From Bacteroidota bacterium (GTDB lineage: Bacteria; Bacteroidota; Bacteroidia; Bacteroidales; CG2-30-32-10): DNA of 5,017 bases. Shown here one piece after another: positions 1 to 5,017 of the stretch. Both the position numbers and the translations under genes were made by a program. Every line of letters starts with the position of its first letter. Position 1 is the stretch's first letter. Location of the stretch: the NCBI GenBank assembly GCA_013334735.1, contig JAAXXA010000115.1:2983-7999 (forward strand), given 5' to 3'. The notes beneath the pieces were generated by a model. That model searched no databases. It saw only the letters and a program-made list of their open reading frames with translations, and was not told the origin of the DNA.

Positions 1-37
1 ACGCTCTGATATTTAATAAATTTGTGTTTTTTTTTGA

Positions 38-712
38 CTAAGCTTTTTTCTTTAGCAAACACTCTGCTATCAATAAATCAGTAGGGGTAGTAATTTTAAT
101 ATTTTCAGTATTTCCTTCAAAAAGATGAATTACTTTGCCGTAATTTTCAACAACCGTGGCATCGTCAGTAAAGTTTTCATTATAATCCTGTGTATATGCT
201 TGTTTTAGTAAATTACTCTGAAAGCATTGAGGCGTCTGTATTATATAAATATTTTCTCTTTTGAGCGGTATTGAAGAATCTGAAGTTTTAATCCGCAATG
301 AATCATTAATAGTTGTGTAGGGTAAAGCCGTTCCTGCCGTTTCTGCTAAAGCAAAAGCTCTTTCAATAGTATCTTTGCTTACAAGAGGTCTAACAGCATC
401 GTGAATAGCTATAAGGCAATCATTTTCTTTTATTAATGTCAACCCGCTTTTTACAGAATCGAAGCGTGTTACACCACCTATTGCTATAGAATGATGAATT
501 TTAAAATTGTAGCTTTTACACATCTCCTCCCAATGTTCGATTTGCTCGGAAGGTAATACCAAAATAATACTGATATTATTGTCCTGTTCTTTAAATGTTT
601 TTATGCTTCTCATCACCACAGGTACTCCGTCCAAACATAGAAATTGTTTAGGAATAGTGGACTTCATCCTGCTTCCCGTACCACCTGCAACAATTATAAC
701 GTATTTTTTCAA
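38..712 (-). CDS. ispD: 2-C-methyl-D-erythritol 4-phosphate cytidylyltransferase (IspD)
   Basis: Cytosolic MEP-pathway enzyme that transfers CMP from CTP to methylerythritol 4-phosphate, an early step towards isoprenoids such as undecaprenyl diphosphate. Counting from the upstream TTG at 727, the protein shows the glycine-rich nucleotide loop VAGGTGSRM (13-21), PKQF (26-29), GGVTRFDSV (84-92), IHDAVRPL (108-115), QTPQCF (164-169), FTDDATVVE (186-194) and NIKITTPTDL (209-218). Together these are diagnostic of IspD, and the length is normal for the family. No ATG lies between the in-frame upstream stop and the VIIVAGG strand. The possible starts are TTG at 727 (229 aa) and TTG at 712 (224 aa). 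I prefer 712 because it gives MKKYVIIVAGG, the usual N-terminus in Bacteroidota, whereas the 727 codon lies in the U-tract of the upstream hairpin. The gene follows queA, with a terminator-like hairpin between them. It ends in TAG at 38-40. Function is very secure; the start is uncertain. Confidence 0.95.
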   Translation of the reverse strand: MKKYVIIVAGGTGSRMKSTIPKQFLCLDGVPVVMRSIKTFKEQDNNISIILVLPSEQIEHWEEMCKSYNFKIHHSIAIGGVTRFDSVKSGLTLIKENDCLIAIHDAVRPLVSKDTIERAFALAETAGTALPYTTINDSLRIKTSDSSIPLKRENIYIIQTPQCFQSNLLKQAYTQDYNENFTDDATVVENYGKVIHLFEGNTENIKITTPTDLLIAECLLKKKA

Positions 713-725
713 AATTGTATTATTC

Positions 726-753
726 AAAAAAGCCTGTCTTTAAAACAGGCTTT
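726..753 (-). terminator. Intrinsic terminator-like hairpin between queA and ispD
   Basis: On the minus strand a perfect 9-bp stem, AAAGCCTGT/ACAGGCTTT (arms 753-745 and 737-729), encloses a 7-nt loop. It is followed by T residues, making six in a row at 731-726 when the stem's own Ts are counted. This is the form of a rho-independent terminator for queA transcription. The plus strand has no T-run after the stem, so it is directional. It sits immediately before the ispD start region, so it could act as partial termination or attenuation, or as 3'-end protection of the queA message. Confidence 0.8.
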
Positions 754-797
754 GGTTTATATAATAACTTAAAGAAAATGGACTTTTCGCACAAACA

Positions 798-1847
798 CTA
801 TAAAATCAACATAGCATCACCATAAGTAAAGAATTTATATTTCTCATTTATGGCTTCTTTGTATGCTTTCATCAAAAAGTCGAACCCTGCAAATGCTGAT
901 ACCTGCATCATTAAAGTGGATTGCGGTAAGTGAAAATTCGTAATCATCGAATTTGCAACACTAAAATCATAAGGTGGAAATATAAATTTATTTGTCCAGC
1001 CATTAAAGGGTTTCAGCATCCCTGAAATTGTAACTGATGTTTCTATTCCTCTTGTTACAGTTGTTCCAACTGCGCAAACATTCTTTTTATTTTCCTTTGC
1101 TTTGTTTACTATCTGAACCGCTTTATCATCAATAATAACCTGCTCTGAATCAACTTTGTGTTTTGAAAGATCTTCCACTTCCACACTTCTGAATGTCCCA
1201 AGTCCGGTATGTAGTGTTATTTCAGCAAAAGTTAAACCTTTAAGCTCAAGCCTTTTCATAAGTTCCCTGCTAAAGTGTAGCCCTGCTGTAGGTGCGGCAA
1301 CAGCGCCCTCATGCTTTGCATAAATAGTCTGATATCTATCTTTATCCTCAGGTTCAACAGGTCTCCTGATAATTTTAGGTAATGGTGTTTCACCTAAACT
1401 TTCTATCGTTTTTTTAAATTCATGATATGGTCCGTCAAATAAAAAACGTAAAGTTCTGCCTCTTGAAGTAGTATTATCAATTACTTCAGCAACAAGCGCA
1501 TCATCATCTCCAAAATAAAGCTTATTCCCTATCCTGATTTTTCTTGCAGGATCTACTAAAACATCCCATAAACATGTTTCGTGGTTAAGTTCTCTTAAAA
1601 GAAAAACTTCAATTTTAGCTCCTGTTTTCTCTTTTGTTCCGTACAAACGGGCGGGAAAAACCTTTGTGTTATTAACTATCATTACATCTCCATCACCAAA
1701 ATAGGATAAAAGATCCGTAAATACTTTATGTTCTATAGTTTGTTTTTTTCTGTTTAGTACCATTAATCGGCATTCATCACGATTTTTTGACGGATACGTT
1801 GCTATCAAATCCTGAGGAAGGTGATACCTGAAATTGGATAATTTCAT
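798..1847 (-). CDS. queA: S-adenosylmethionine:tRNA ribosyltransferase-isomerase (QueA)
   Basis: Cytosolic enzyme that moves the ribosyl part of S-adenosylmethionine onto 7-aminomethyl-7-deazaguanine at tRNA position 34, forming epoxyqueuosine in the queuosine pathway. It has 349 residues, close to the 356 of E. coli QueA. Family motifs appear in order: LIATYPSKNRDECRLMVL (14-31), VNNTKVFPARLYG (58-70), VDPARKIRIG (98-107), GETPLP (152-157), RYQTIYAKHEGAVAAPTAGLHF (171-192), TLHTGLGTF (211-219) and TNFHLPQSTLMM (303-314). The start is ATG, and the first residues MKLSNFRYHLPQDLIA match the family N-terminus. A Bacteroidota-type -7 element lies 45 bases upstream (1893-1900), and a terminator-like hairpin lies 44 bases beyond the TAG stop. 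The 350-bp spacer from truB suggests queA starts its own transcript. No queG or tgt lies in the window. Nothing looks broken. Confidence 0.98.
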   Translation of the reverse strand: MKLSNFRYHLPQDLIATYPSKNRDECRLMVLNRKKQTIEHKVFTDLLSYFGDGDVMIVNNTKVFPARLYGTKEKTGAKIEVFLLRELNHETCLWDVLVDPARKIRIGNKLYFGDDDALVAEVIDNTTSRGRTLRFLFDGPYHEFKKTIESLGETPLPKIIRRPVEPEDKDRYQTIYAKHEGAVAAPTAGLHFSRELMKRLELKGLTFAEITLHTGLGTFRSVEVEDLSKHKVDSEQVIIDDKAVQIVNKAKENKKNVCAVGTTVTRGIETSVTISGMLKPFNGWTNKFIFPPYDFSVANSMITNFHLPQSTLMMQVSAFAGFDFLMKAYKEAINEKYKFFTYGDAMLIL

Positions 1848-1892
1848 GTTTTCAAGTAATTAGATAAAAATAAATTAAAAAAAATGCGGATG

Positions 1893-1924
1893 CAAAGATA
1901 ATACATCCAAGAGGCGAAGTCCAG
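1893..1924 (-). promoter_or_regulatory. Bacteroidota-type promoter of queA
   Basis: On the minus strand 1900-1893 reads TATCTTTG, a full match to the Bacteroidota -7 consensus TAnnTTTG. It is 45 bases before the queA ATG. Twenty bases further upstream, within the usual 19-21 spacing, 1924-1921 reads CTGG, only a half match to the -33 TTTG. The start of transcription would be expected a few bases below 1893, giving a leader of about 40 nt. The -7 box, its placement and the direction are good; the -33 box is weak. Confidence 0.65.
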
Positions 1925-2010
1925 TTTTTGAAGATATATTTTTTATTATCAGTTATAATACCTAAAAATTACATTAAAACACAAATATTGTTAGCTAAAA
2001 CTAATTGTAT

Positions 2011-2145
2011 CTAATTAGAGTCCGTCAGCAATGTCGTAATTGCGAACGCAGTGAAGCAATCTCATAATTGATAGTCAAGGGATTGCTTCGTCGTACCTTC
2101 TCGCAATGACGTTTTATGTTGATATTACGGACAGACACTAATTAG
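2011..2145. repeat. MITE-like nested inverted repeat, about 135 bp
   Basis: The outer ends are 16-bp inverted repeats matching at 14 of 16 bases: CTAATTAGAGTCCGTC at 2011-2026 and GACAGACACTAATTAG at 2130-2145. Inside them is a long imperfect hairpin. Its exact pairing blocks are ATTGCGA (2039-2045) with TCGCAAT (2101-2107), and GAAGCAATC (2053-2061) with GATTGCTTC (2081-2089). The AATTAG at 2013-2018 and 2140-2145 could be a target-site duplication, but CTAATTAG is itself a palindrome, so duplication and terminal repeat cannot be told apart here. The element has no coding capacity. The ATTGCGA...GAAGCAATC hairpin resembles dispersed intergenic repeats I recall from many bacterial genomes; that recollection is not a database result. 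Confidence 0.75.
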
Positions 2146-2185
2146 TGCCTGAAGTTTGGAGTACTTTGAGTCACTATAGTTTAGA
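2144..2185. repeat. Decayed short direct repeat beside the truB stop
   Basis: Two 17-bp copies, AGTGCCTGAAGTTTGGA at 2144-2160 and AGTCACTATAGTTTAGA at 2169-2185, match at 12 of 17 positions with a 25-bp period. The first copy overlaps the end of the MITE-like element. This may be a worn intergenic tandem repeat. The similarity is modest, and chance cannot be excluded. Confidence 0.35.
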
Positions 2186-2197
2186 CCCGAAAAGTAT

Positions 2198-2890
2198 TTA
2201 TTTCTTTTGTTTAATAATAATTTCTTCAACTTTTTCCATACTCCATGCATTTTTAAGATAATATTCCCCTATACGAGTACGACACAGAGCGGAGAGATAG
2301 GCTCCGTTTTGAAGTTTTTCACCAAAATCCTTTACTAATGATCGAATATATGTGCCTTTTGAACATACTATTCTGAATGATATTTCCGGTAAATTAATGT
2401 TTGTTATTTCAAATTCTTTTATAAAAATATCATTTACAGCCATTTTTACATCCATCCCTTTGCGTGCAAATTCGTAAGCTCTAGTTCCTTCAATTTTTTT
2501 TGCTGAAAATAATGGAGGTGTTTGTTGTATGTTCCCAACAAAAGTTTTAGCTAATTCTAATATATTTTCCTCCGAAATATTTGAAATGTCATAAGTGTTA
2601 TCAATTTCTGTTTCCATGTCCGACGAAGGACGTGTTGCCCCAAGCACCATTGTTCCTGTATATTCTTTCTCAAAAGCCTGGAACTCATCTATTTTTTTTG
2701 TAAATTTTCCTGAGCATAATATTAGCAATCCTGTAGCTAAAGGATCTAATGTGCCGGCATGTCCTATTTTTATTTTTTTTATTCCGATATGATATTTGAT
2801 CAAACTTCTTATTTTATTTACCACATCAAACGATGACCAGCGGTAGGGCTTATCAATCAATATTACTGAACCTTCTTCAAAATTAATCAT
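2198..2890 (-). CDS. truB: tRNA pseudouridine(55) synthase (TruB)
   Basis: Isomerises uridine 55 in the T-loop of tRNAs to pseudouridine; cytosolic. The catalytic motif GHAGTLDPLATGLL is at 43-56 with the nucleophile Asp49. It follows a typical N-terminus, LIDKPYRWSSFDVVNKIR (11-28). Further family motifs are QQTPPLFSAKKIEGTRAYE (122-140) and CSKGTYIRSLVKDFG (176-190). The protein has 230 residues against 314 in E. coli. It stops soon after the catalytic domain and lacks the C-terminal PUA-type RNA-binding region, which I understand to be normal for Bacteroidota TruB and not a truncation. The ATG overlaps the uppP stop by one base (TAATG, 2892-2888), so translation is probably coupled and the two genes share a transcript. 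Lysine- and isoleucine-rich codon use matches its neighbours. Confidence 0.97.
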   Translation of the reverse strand: MINFEEGSVILIDKPYRWSSFDVVNKIRSLIKYHIGIKKIKIGHAGTLDPLATGLLILCSGKFTKKIDEFQAFEKEYTGTMVLGATRPSSDMETEIDNTYDISNISEENILELAKTFVGNIQQTPPLFSAKKIEGTRAYEFARKGMDVKMAVNDIFIKEFEITNINLPEISFRIVCSKGTYIRSLVKDFGEKLQNGAYLSALCRTRIGEYYLKNAWSMEKVEEIIIKQKK

Positions 2891-3678
2891 TAGTCGAGAC
2901 CTATTTTAAAATCAACACCACATGCCAGTAATACAAGTATTATTATACCAAGTATTATTCTATAATATCCGAAAATCTTAAATCCGTGTTTTTGTATATA
3001 ACCTATAAAGGTTTTTATAGCGATAAATGCAATAATAAAAGCAACTATGTTTCCGATAATAATAATGTTAATATTTGATGAACTGATTAGTGAGTAACTT
3101 TTTATCAGTTTATAACCTGATGCAGCTATAATTGTAGGAACAGCAAGTAAAAATGAAAATTCAGCAGCATTTTTTCTGCTAAGTTTTTGCGTCATACCAC
3201 CTATTATTGTCGCGGCAGATCTTGAAACTCCAGGAATCATTGCTATTATTTGGAACAAACCTATTTTAAATGCAGAAGGATACGAAGGTTCTTCGCTTTT
3301 GTCATTTGGTACCGAAAACCATTTGTCAACAAATAATAGTACAATTCCTCCTAATAGTAATGATACGGCAACAACAAAAACATTTAAAAGAGTAGCGCTG
3401 ATAAAATCGTCAAGTAATAAACCTGCTATTGCAGCCGGAATAAAGGCTATAAACAATTTATAATATAATGTAAGGCTTTTAAAAAATCGTTTCCAGTATA
3501 AAATTATTACCGAAAGGATAGTGCCGAAATGAATACATACGGCGAATACATTAGTAAACTCGGATGATTTCAACCCAAGCAAAGTTTCTGCAATAATCAT
3601 GTGGCCCGTTGAAGAAATTGGAAGAAACTCCGTTATCCCTTGAATAATTGCAATAATGATCGCTTGAAAATAAGTCAT
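2890..3678 (-). CDS. uppP: Undecaprenyl-diphosphate phosphatase (UppP/BacA)
   Basis: Integral inner-membrane enzyme that dephosphorylates undecaprenyl diphosphate to the monophosphate, recycling the lipid carrier for peptidoglycan and surface polysaccharides. High expression of this family gives bacitracin tolerance. The protein has 262 residues (E. coli 273) and is hydrophobic throughout. The first active-site segment is QGITEFLPISSTGH (13-26), with Gln13 in place of the first Glu of E. coli; this is the known Gln form of the (E/Q)xxxE motif. Glu17 and His26 are kept. The second segment is PGVSRSAATI (149-158), with the phosphate-binding Arg153. ATG start. The stop overlaps the truB start by one base. 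A 139-bp spacer separates it from the DUF3098 gene; I see no TAnnTTTG box there, so it may be read from the ftsX promoter. Confidence 0.97.
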   Translation of the reverse strand: MTYFQAIIIAIIQGITEFLPISSTGHMIIAETLLGLKSSEFTNVFAVCIHFGTILSVIILYWKRFFKSLTLYYKLFIAFIPAAIAGLLLDDFISATLLNVFVVAVSLLLGGIVLLFVDKWFSVPNDKSEEPSYPSAFKIGLFQIIAMIPGVSRSAATIIGGMTQKLSRKNAAEFSFLLAVPTIIAASGYKLIKSYSLISSSNINIIIIGNIVAFIIAFIAIKTFIGYIQKHGFKIFGYYRIILGIIILVLLACGVDFKIGLD

Positions 3679-3708
3679 GTTTGAAATTTGCAGAAAAAAA
3701 TGAAATAA

Positions 3709-3785
3709 TTTATGATTTTAGAATTGAGATTTATGATTTAAAGAACAAATTTCCAATCTAAAACAAAAATCGTAAATCTAAAATG
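3709..3785. repeat. AT-rich imperfect direct and inverted repeats upstream of uppP
   Basis: Most of the 139-bp spacer 3679-3817 consists of variants of one AT-rich word. TTTATGATTT occurs at 3709-3718 and again at 3730-3739. AATCTAAAA occurs at 3755-3763 and 3775-3783, with a 20-bp period. AGATTTATGATT (3727-3738) pairs with AATCGTAAATCT (3768-3779) at 11 of 12 positions, so transcripts could fold into a weak stem. No G/C-rich stem with a T-run is present, so it is a poor terminator. Similar AT-rich repeats are common between Bacteroidota genes, as far as I recall. Function unknown. Confidence 0.5.
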
Positions 3786-3817
3786 AAATATAAATACTTA
3801 TCTTTATGGAAAGACGC

Positions 3818-4078
3818 TTAATTTTCTTTTGGCTTTTTCATTATAGCAAAAATCTCAATAATAAAGCCTGTAAGTAGAAGAAGAGGAGCTAATGTAAGTC
3901 TTTGAAAATCGAAAATATCTTCACTAAATACTTTTGGATCGTCCGAACCTCCGCCTATCATAAGTATATATCCCAATACTAAAAATGCCAGACCTATAAA
4001 TAATAGTCTGTAATTTTCTTTGCCAAAAGCAAAAGTTATTTTCTTAACCTCGGGGATTTGTTTTTTATTATCAGCCAT
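3818..4078 (-). CDS. DUF3098 family small membrane protein
   Basis: A protein of 86 residues and unknown function. I recognise it as the Bacteroidota DUF3098 family from the stretches FGKENYRLLFIGLAFLVLGY (18-37), LMIGGGSDDPKVF (39-51) and RLTLAPLLLLTGFIIEIFAI (60-79), and from its position after ftsX. Two hydrophobic segments, about 23-42 and 62-80, predict a two-helix inner-membrane protein with a short connecting loop (about 43-61) and a lysine-rich C-terminus (KKPKEN). The basic N-terminal stretch suggests both ends are cytoplasmic. The ATG start lies 17 bp after the ftsX stop, so the two are very probably co-transcribed. The conserved link to ftsX, and to uppP downstream, suggests a role near cell-wall or division proteins; that is inference. 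The family assignment is firm; the function is not known to me. Confidence 0.9.
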   Translation of the reverse strand: MADNKKQIPEVKKITFAFGKENYRLLFIGLAFLVLGYILMIGGGSDDPKVFSEDIFDFQRLTLAPLLLLTGFIIEIFAIMKKPKEN

Positions 4079-4095
4079 AATGTTTTTTTATTTGT

Positions 4096-4980
4096 TTAAC
4101 GATAATACAAGTAATCTGTTTTAATATTAAGATATTTCCTAACAGCCATATAAGTAGAAGCCCATGAAATCAAAATACCTAAAACGGTAACAAAGATAAA
4201 TAGTTTTGAGAATAAAACAGCATCCTGCAATTCTTTTAGCTCAGGAATTTTATTTTGAGCAAATGATAACGTAAAAATCAAAAGTATTATTGCTATCATA
4301 GCTCCAAAAATACCTTGAAATATTCCTGTGATCAAAAATGGTTTCCGAATAAAATTTTCTGTGGCACCTATCAGTTGCATGGTGCGAATAAGAAATCGCT
4401 TTGAATAAACCGAAAGACGGATAGTATTATTTATAAGAGCAATGGCAATTACCAATAAAAGAACACTGAAACCCAAAATAAAAAAACTTATTTTGCTCAG
4501 GTTCTCATTCATATTATTTACAATAGATTCCTGATAAGTAACTTCTTTGACAATGTTATTTTTTTCAAGTTCATTCTTAAGGGAAGCCATATTTGCAGCA
4601 GTTGCAAAATCTGCTTTCAGCTTCACTTCTATCGATGATGGCAAAGGATTATATCCCAGAAAATTTACAAAATCTTCTCCAAGCTCTTTTTGTAGATCAA
4701 GAGCGGCTTTTTCTTTAGTGATATATTCTGTTGATTTTACGTATTCCCTGACATCAAGGCTTTTCTGCATCCTGATAATATCTGCATCCTTAGCATCATC
4801 ACCCAAAAATATTGTAAATCCGATAGTTTCTTTTACATGATCTGAAATTTTTTTGGCATCCAAAATAATCAAAGCAAGCAAACCAAGCATATACAAAACC
4901 AATGTAATCCCTACTATCGTAGAAAGATAAGAAGAATTTAACCTTCTTTTAGTATATTTATTCTCGTCAGAAGAACTCAT
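4096..4980 (-). CDS. ftsX: Cell division protein FtsX, permease-like
   Basis: Inner-membrane partner of the ATPase FtsE at the division site. In studied bacteria FtsEX passes a signal through the extracytoplasmic loop of FtsX to activators or peptidoglycan hydrolases. With the ATG at 4980 the protein has 294 residues. Topology: a charged cytoplasmic N-terminus (KYTKRRLNSSYLST), a first membrane helix about 21-41, a large outer loop about 42-164 that includes NPLPSSIEVKLK (111-122), then helices about 165-187, 214-238 and 258-281. The segment NNTIRLSVYSKRFLIRTMQLIGA (184-206) is the typical FtsX/MacB-type region after the second helix. A TTG at 5001 would add seven residues, but it lies inside the -7 promoter box, so I reject it. 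ftsE is not in the window, and the DUF3098 gene follows after 17 bp. The match to Bacteroidota FtsX is strong. Confidence 0.95.
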   Translation of the reverse strand: MSSSDENKYTKRRLNSSYLSTIVGITLVLYMLGLLALIILDAKKISDHVKETIGFTIFLGDDAKDADIIRMQKSLDVREYVKSTEYITKEKAALDLQKELGEDFVNFLGYNPLPSSIEVKLKADFATAANMASLKNELEKNNIVKEVTYQESIVNNMNENLSKISFFILGFSVLLLVIAIALINNTIRLSVYSKRFLIRTMQLIGATENFIRKPFLITGIFQGIFGAMIAIILLIFTLSFAQNKIPELKELQDAVLFSKLFIFVTVLGILISWASTYMAVRKYLNIKTDYLYYR

Positions 4981-4998
4981 TGTTACAAATTTCGGATT

Positions 4999-5006
4999 CA
5001 AAAGTA
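4999..5006 (-). promoter_or_regulatory. Bacteroidota -7 promoter element of ftsX
   Basis: On the minus strand 5006-4999 reads TACTTTTG, a full match to TAnnTTTG. It ends 18 bases before the ftsX ATG at 4980, so the leader would be only about 10-15 nt. The matching -33 box would fall outside the window, so only half the promoter can be judged. It probably drives ftsX and the DUF3098 gene, and perhaps uppP and truB. Confidence 0.6.
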
Positions 5007-5017
5007 ATAAAAAATTT

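Larger units (their letters stand above)
1848..2197. other. 350-bp non-coding spacer between truB and queA
   Basis: There is no credible reading frame here on either strand. From the queA side it contains the AT-rich queA leader (1848-1892), the promoter (1893-1924), about 85 bp of AT-rich sequence in which I see nothing specific (1925-2010), the MITE-like nested inverted repeat (2011-2145) and a decayed direct repeat beside the truB stop (2144-2185). I see no clear U-tract terminator after truB. The repeat part is less AT-rich than its surroundings, which fits an inserted element. Confidence 0.8.

Noticed and set aside
17..24. Plus-strand TAAATTTG, a match to the -7 consensus
   Set aside because: The only thing downstream on that strand is the antisense of ispD, and such matches are expected by chance in AT-rich sequence.
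792..800. Possible ispD -7 box TAGTGTTTG on the minus strand
   Set aside because: It has one base too many between TA and TTTG, overlaps the queA stop, and lies upstream of a terminator-like hairpin that would cut off its transcript.
2030..2112. The long hairpin in the truB-queA spacer as a CRISPR repeat, tRNA or truB terminator
   Set aside because: There is no regular repeat-spacer pattern, no tRNA cloverleaf or anticodon arm, and no T-run after the stem on the minus strand. The outer inverted repeats fit a MITE-like element better.
2595..2792. A 65-residue plus-strand reading frame
   Set aside because: It lies entirely inside truB on the opposite strand, has no recognisable motif, and truB is unambiguous there.
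2198..2890. truB as a truncated gene because it is about 80 residues shorter than in E. coli
   Set aside because: All catalytic-domain motifs are present, the stop follows a natural C-terminus, and short TruB proteins without the C-terminal RNA-binding region are usual in this phylum as far as I know.
4547..4840. A 97-residue plus-strand reading frame
   Set aside because: It is antisense to the conserved outer loop of ftsX. Its serine- and phenylalanine-rich composition is what reversed lysine- and glutamate-rich codons give.

Overview
This window comes from an AT-rich bacterial chromosome, almost certainly Bacteroidota and probably Bacteroidales-like. Three things point there: the gene order ftsX - DUF3098 - uppP - truB - queA, which I know as a conserved Bacteroidota cluster; promoters of the TAnnTTTG type in place of TATAAT boxes; and start sites without a Shine-Dalgarno sequence. 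All six genes lie on the minus strand, so transcription runs from high to low coordinates. All six are complete and show no frameshift.

Layout, in the direction of transcription. (1) A promoter at the right edge (4999-5006) sits just before ftsX (4980-4096), which encodes the divisome-associated membrane protein that controls peptidoglycan hydrolysis. The small DUF3098 membrane protein gene follows (4078-3818). (2) A 139-bp AT-rich spacer carries short imperfect repeats. (3) uppP (3678-2890) encodes undecaprenyl-diphosphate phosphatase, and its stop overlaps the start of truB (2890-2198), tRNA pseudouridine-55 synthase. (4) A 350-bp spacer (1848-2197) holds a roughly 135-bp MITE-like nested inverted repeat and, next to queA, a good Bacteroidota -7 element. 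(5) queA (1847-798) encodes the queuosine-pathway ribosyltransferase-isomerase. (6) An intrinsic-terminator-like hairpin (726-753) comes next. (7) ispD (712-38), of the MEP isoprenoid pathway, starts right after that hairpin and has only TTG codons available as starts.

Functionally this is a housekeeping region for the envelope and translation. IspD feeds isoprenoid synthesis, which supplies undecaprenyl diphosphate. UppP recycles that carrier for peptidoglycan synthesis, and FtsX helps gate wall cleavage at division. TruB and QueA modify tRNA. I found no defence system, phage, CRISPR array or complete transposon. The points worth a second look are the MITE-like element, the terminator/TTG arrangement ahead of ispD, the ftsX start and promoter, and the uncharacterised DUF3098 protein.
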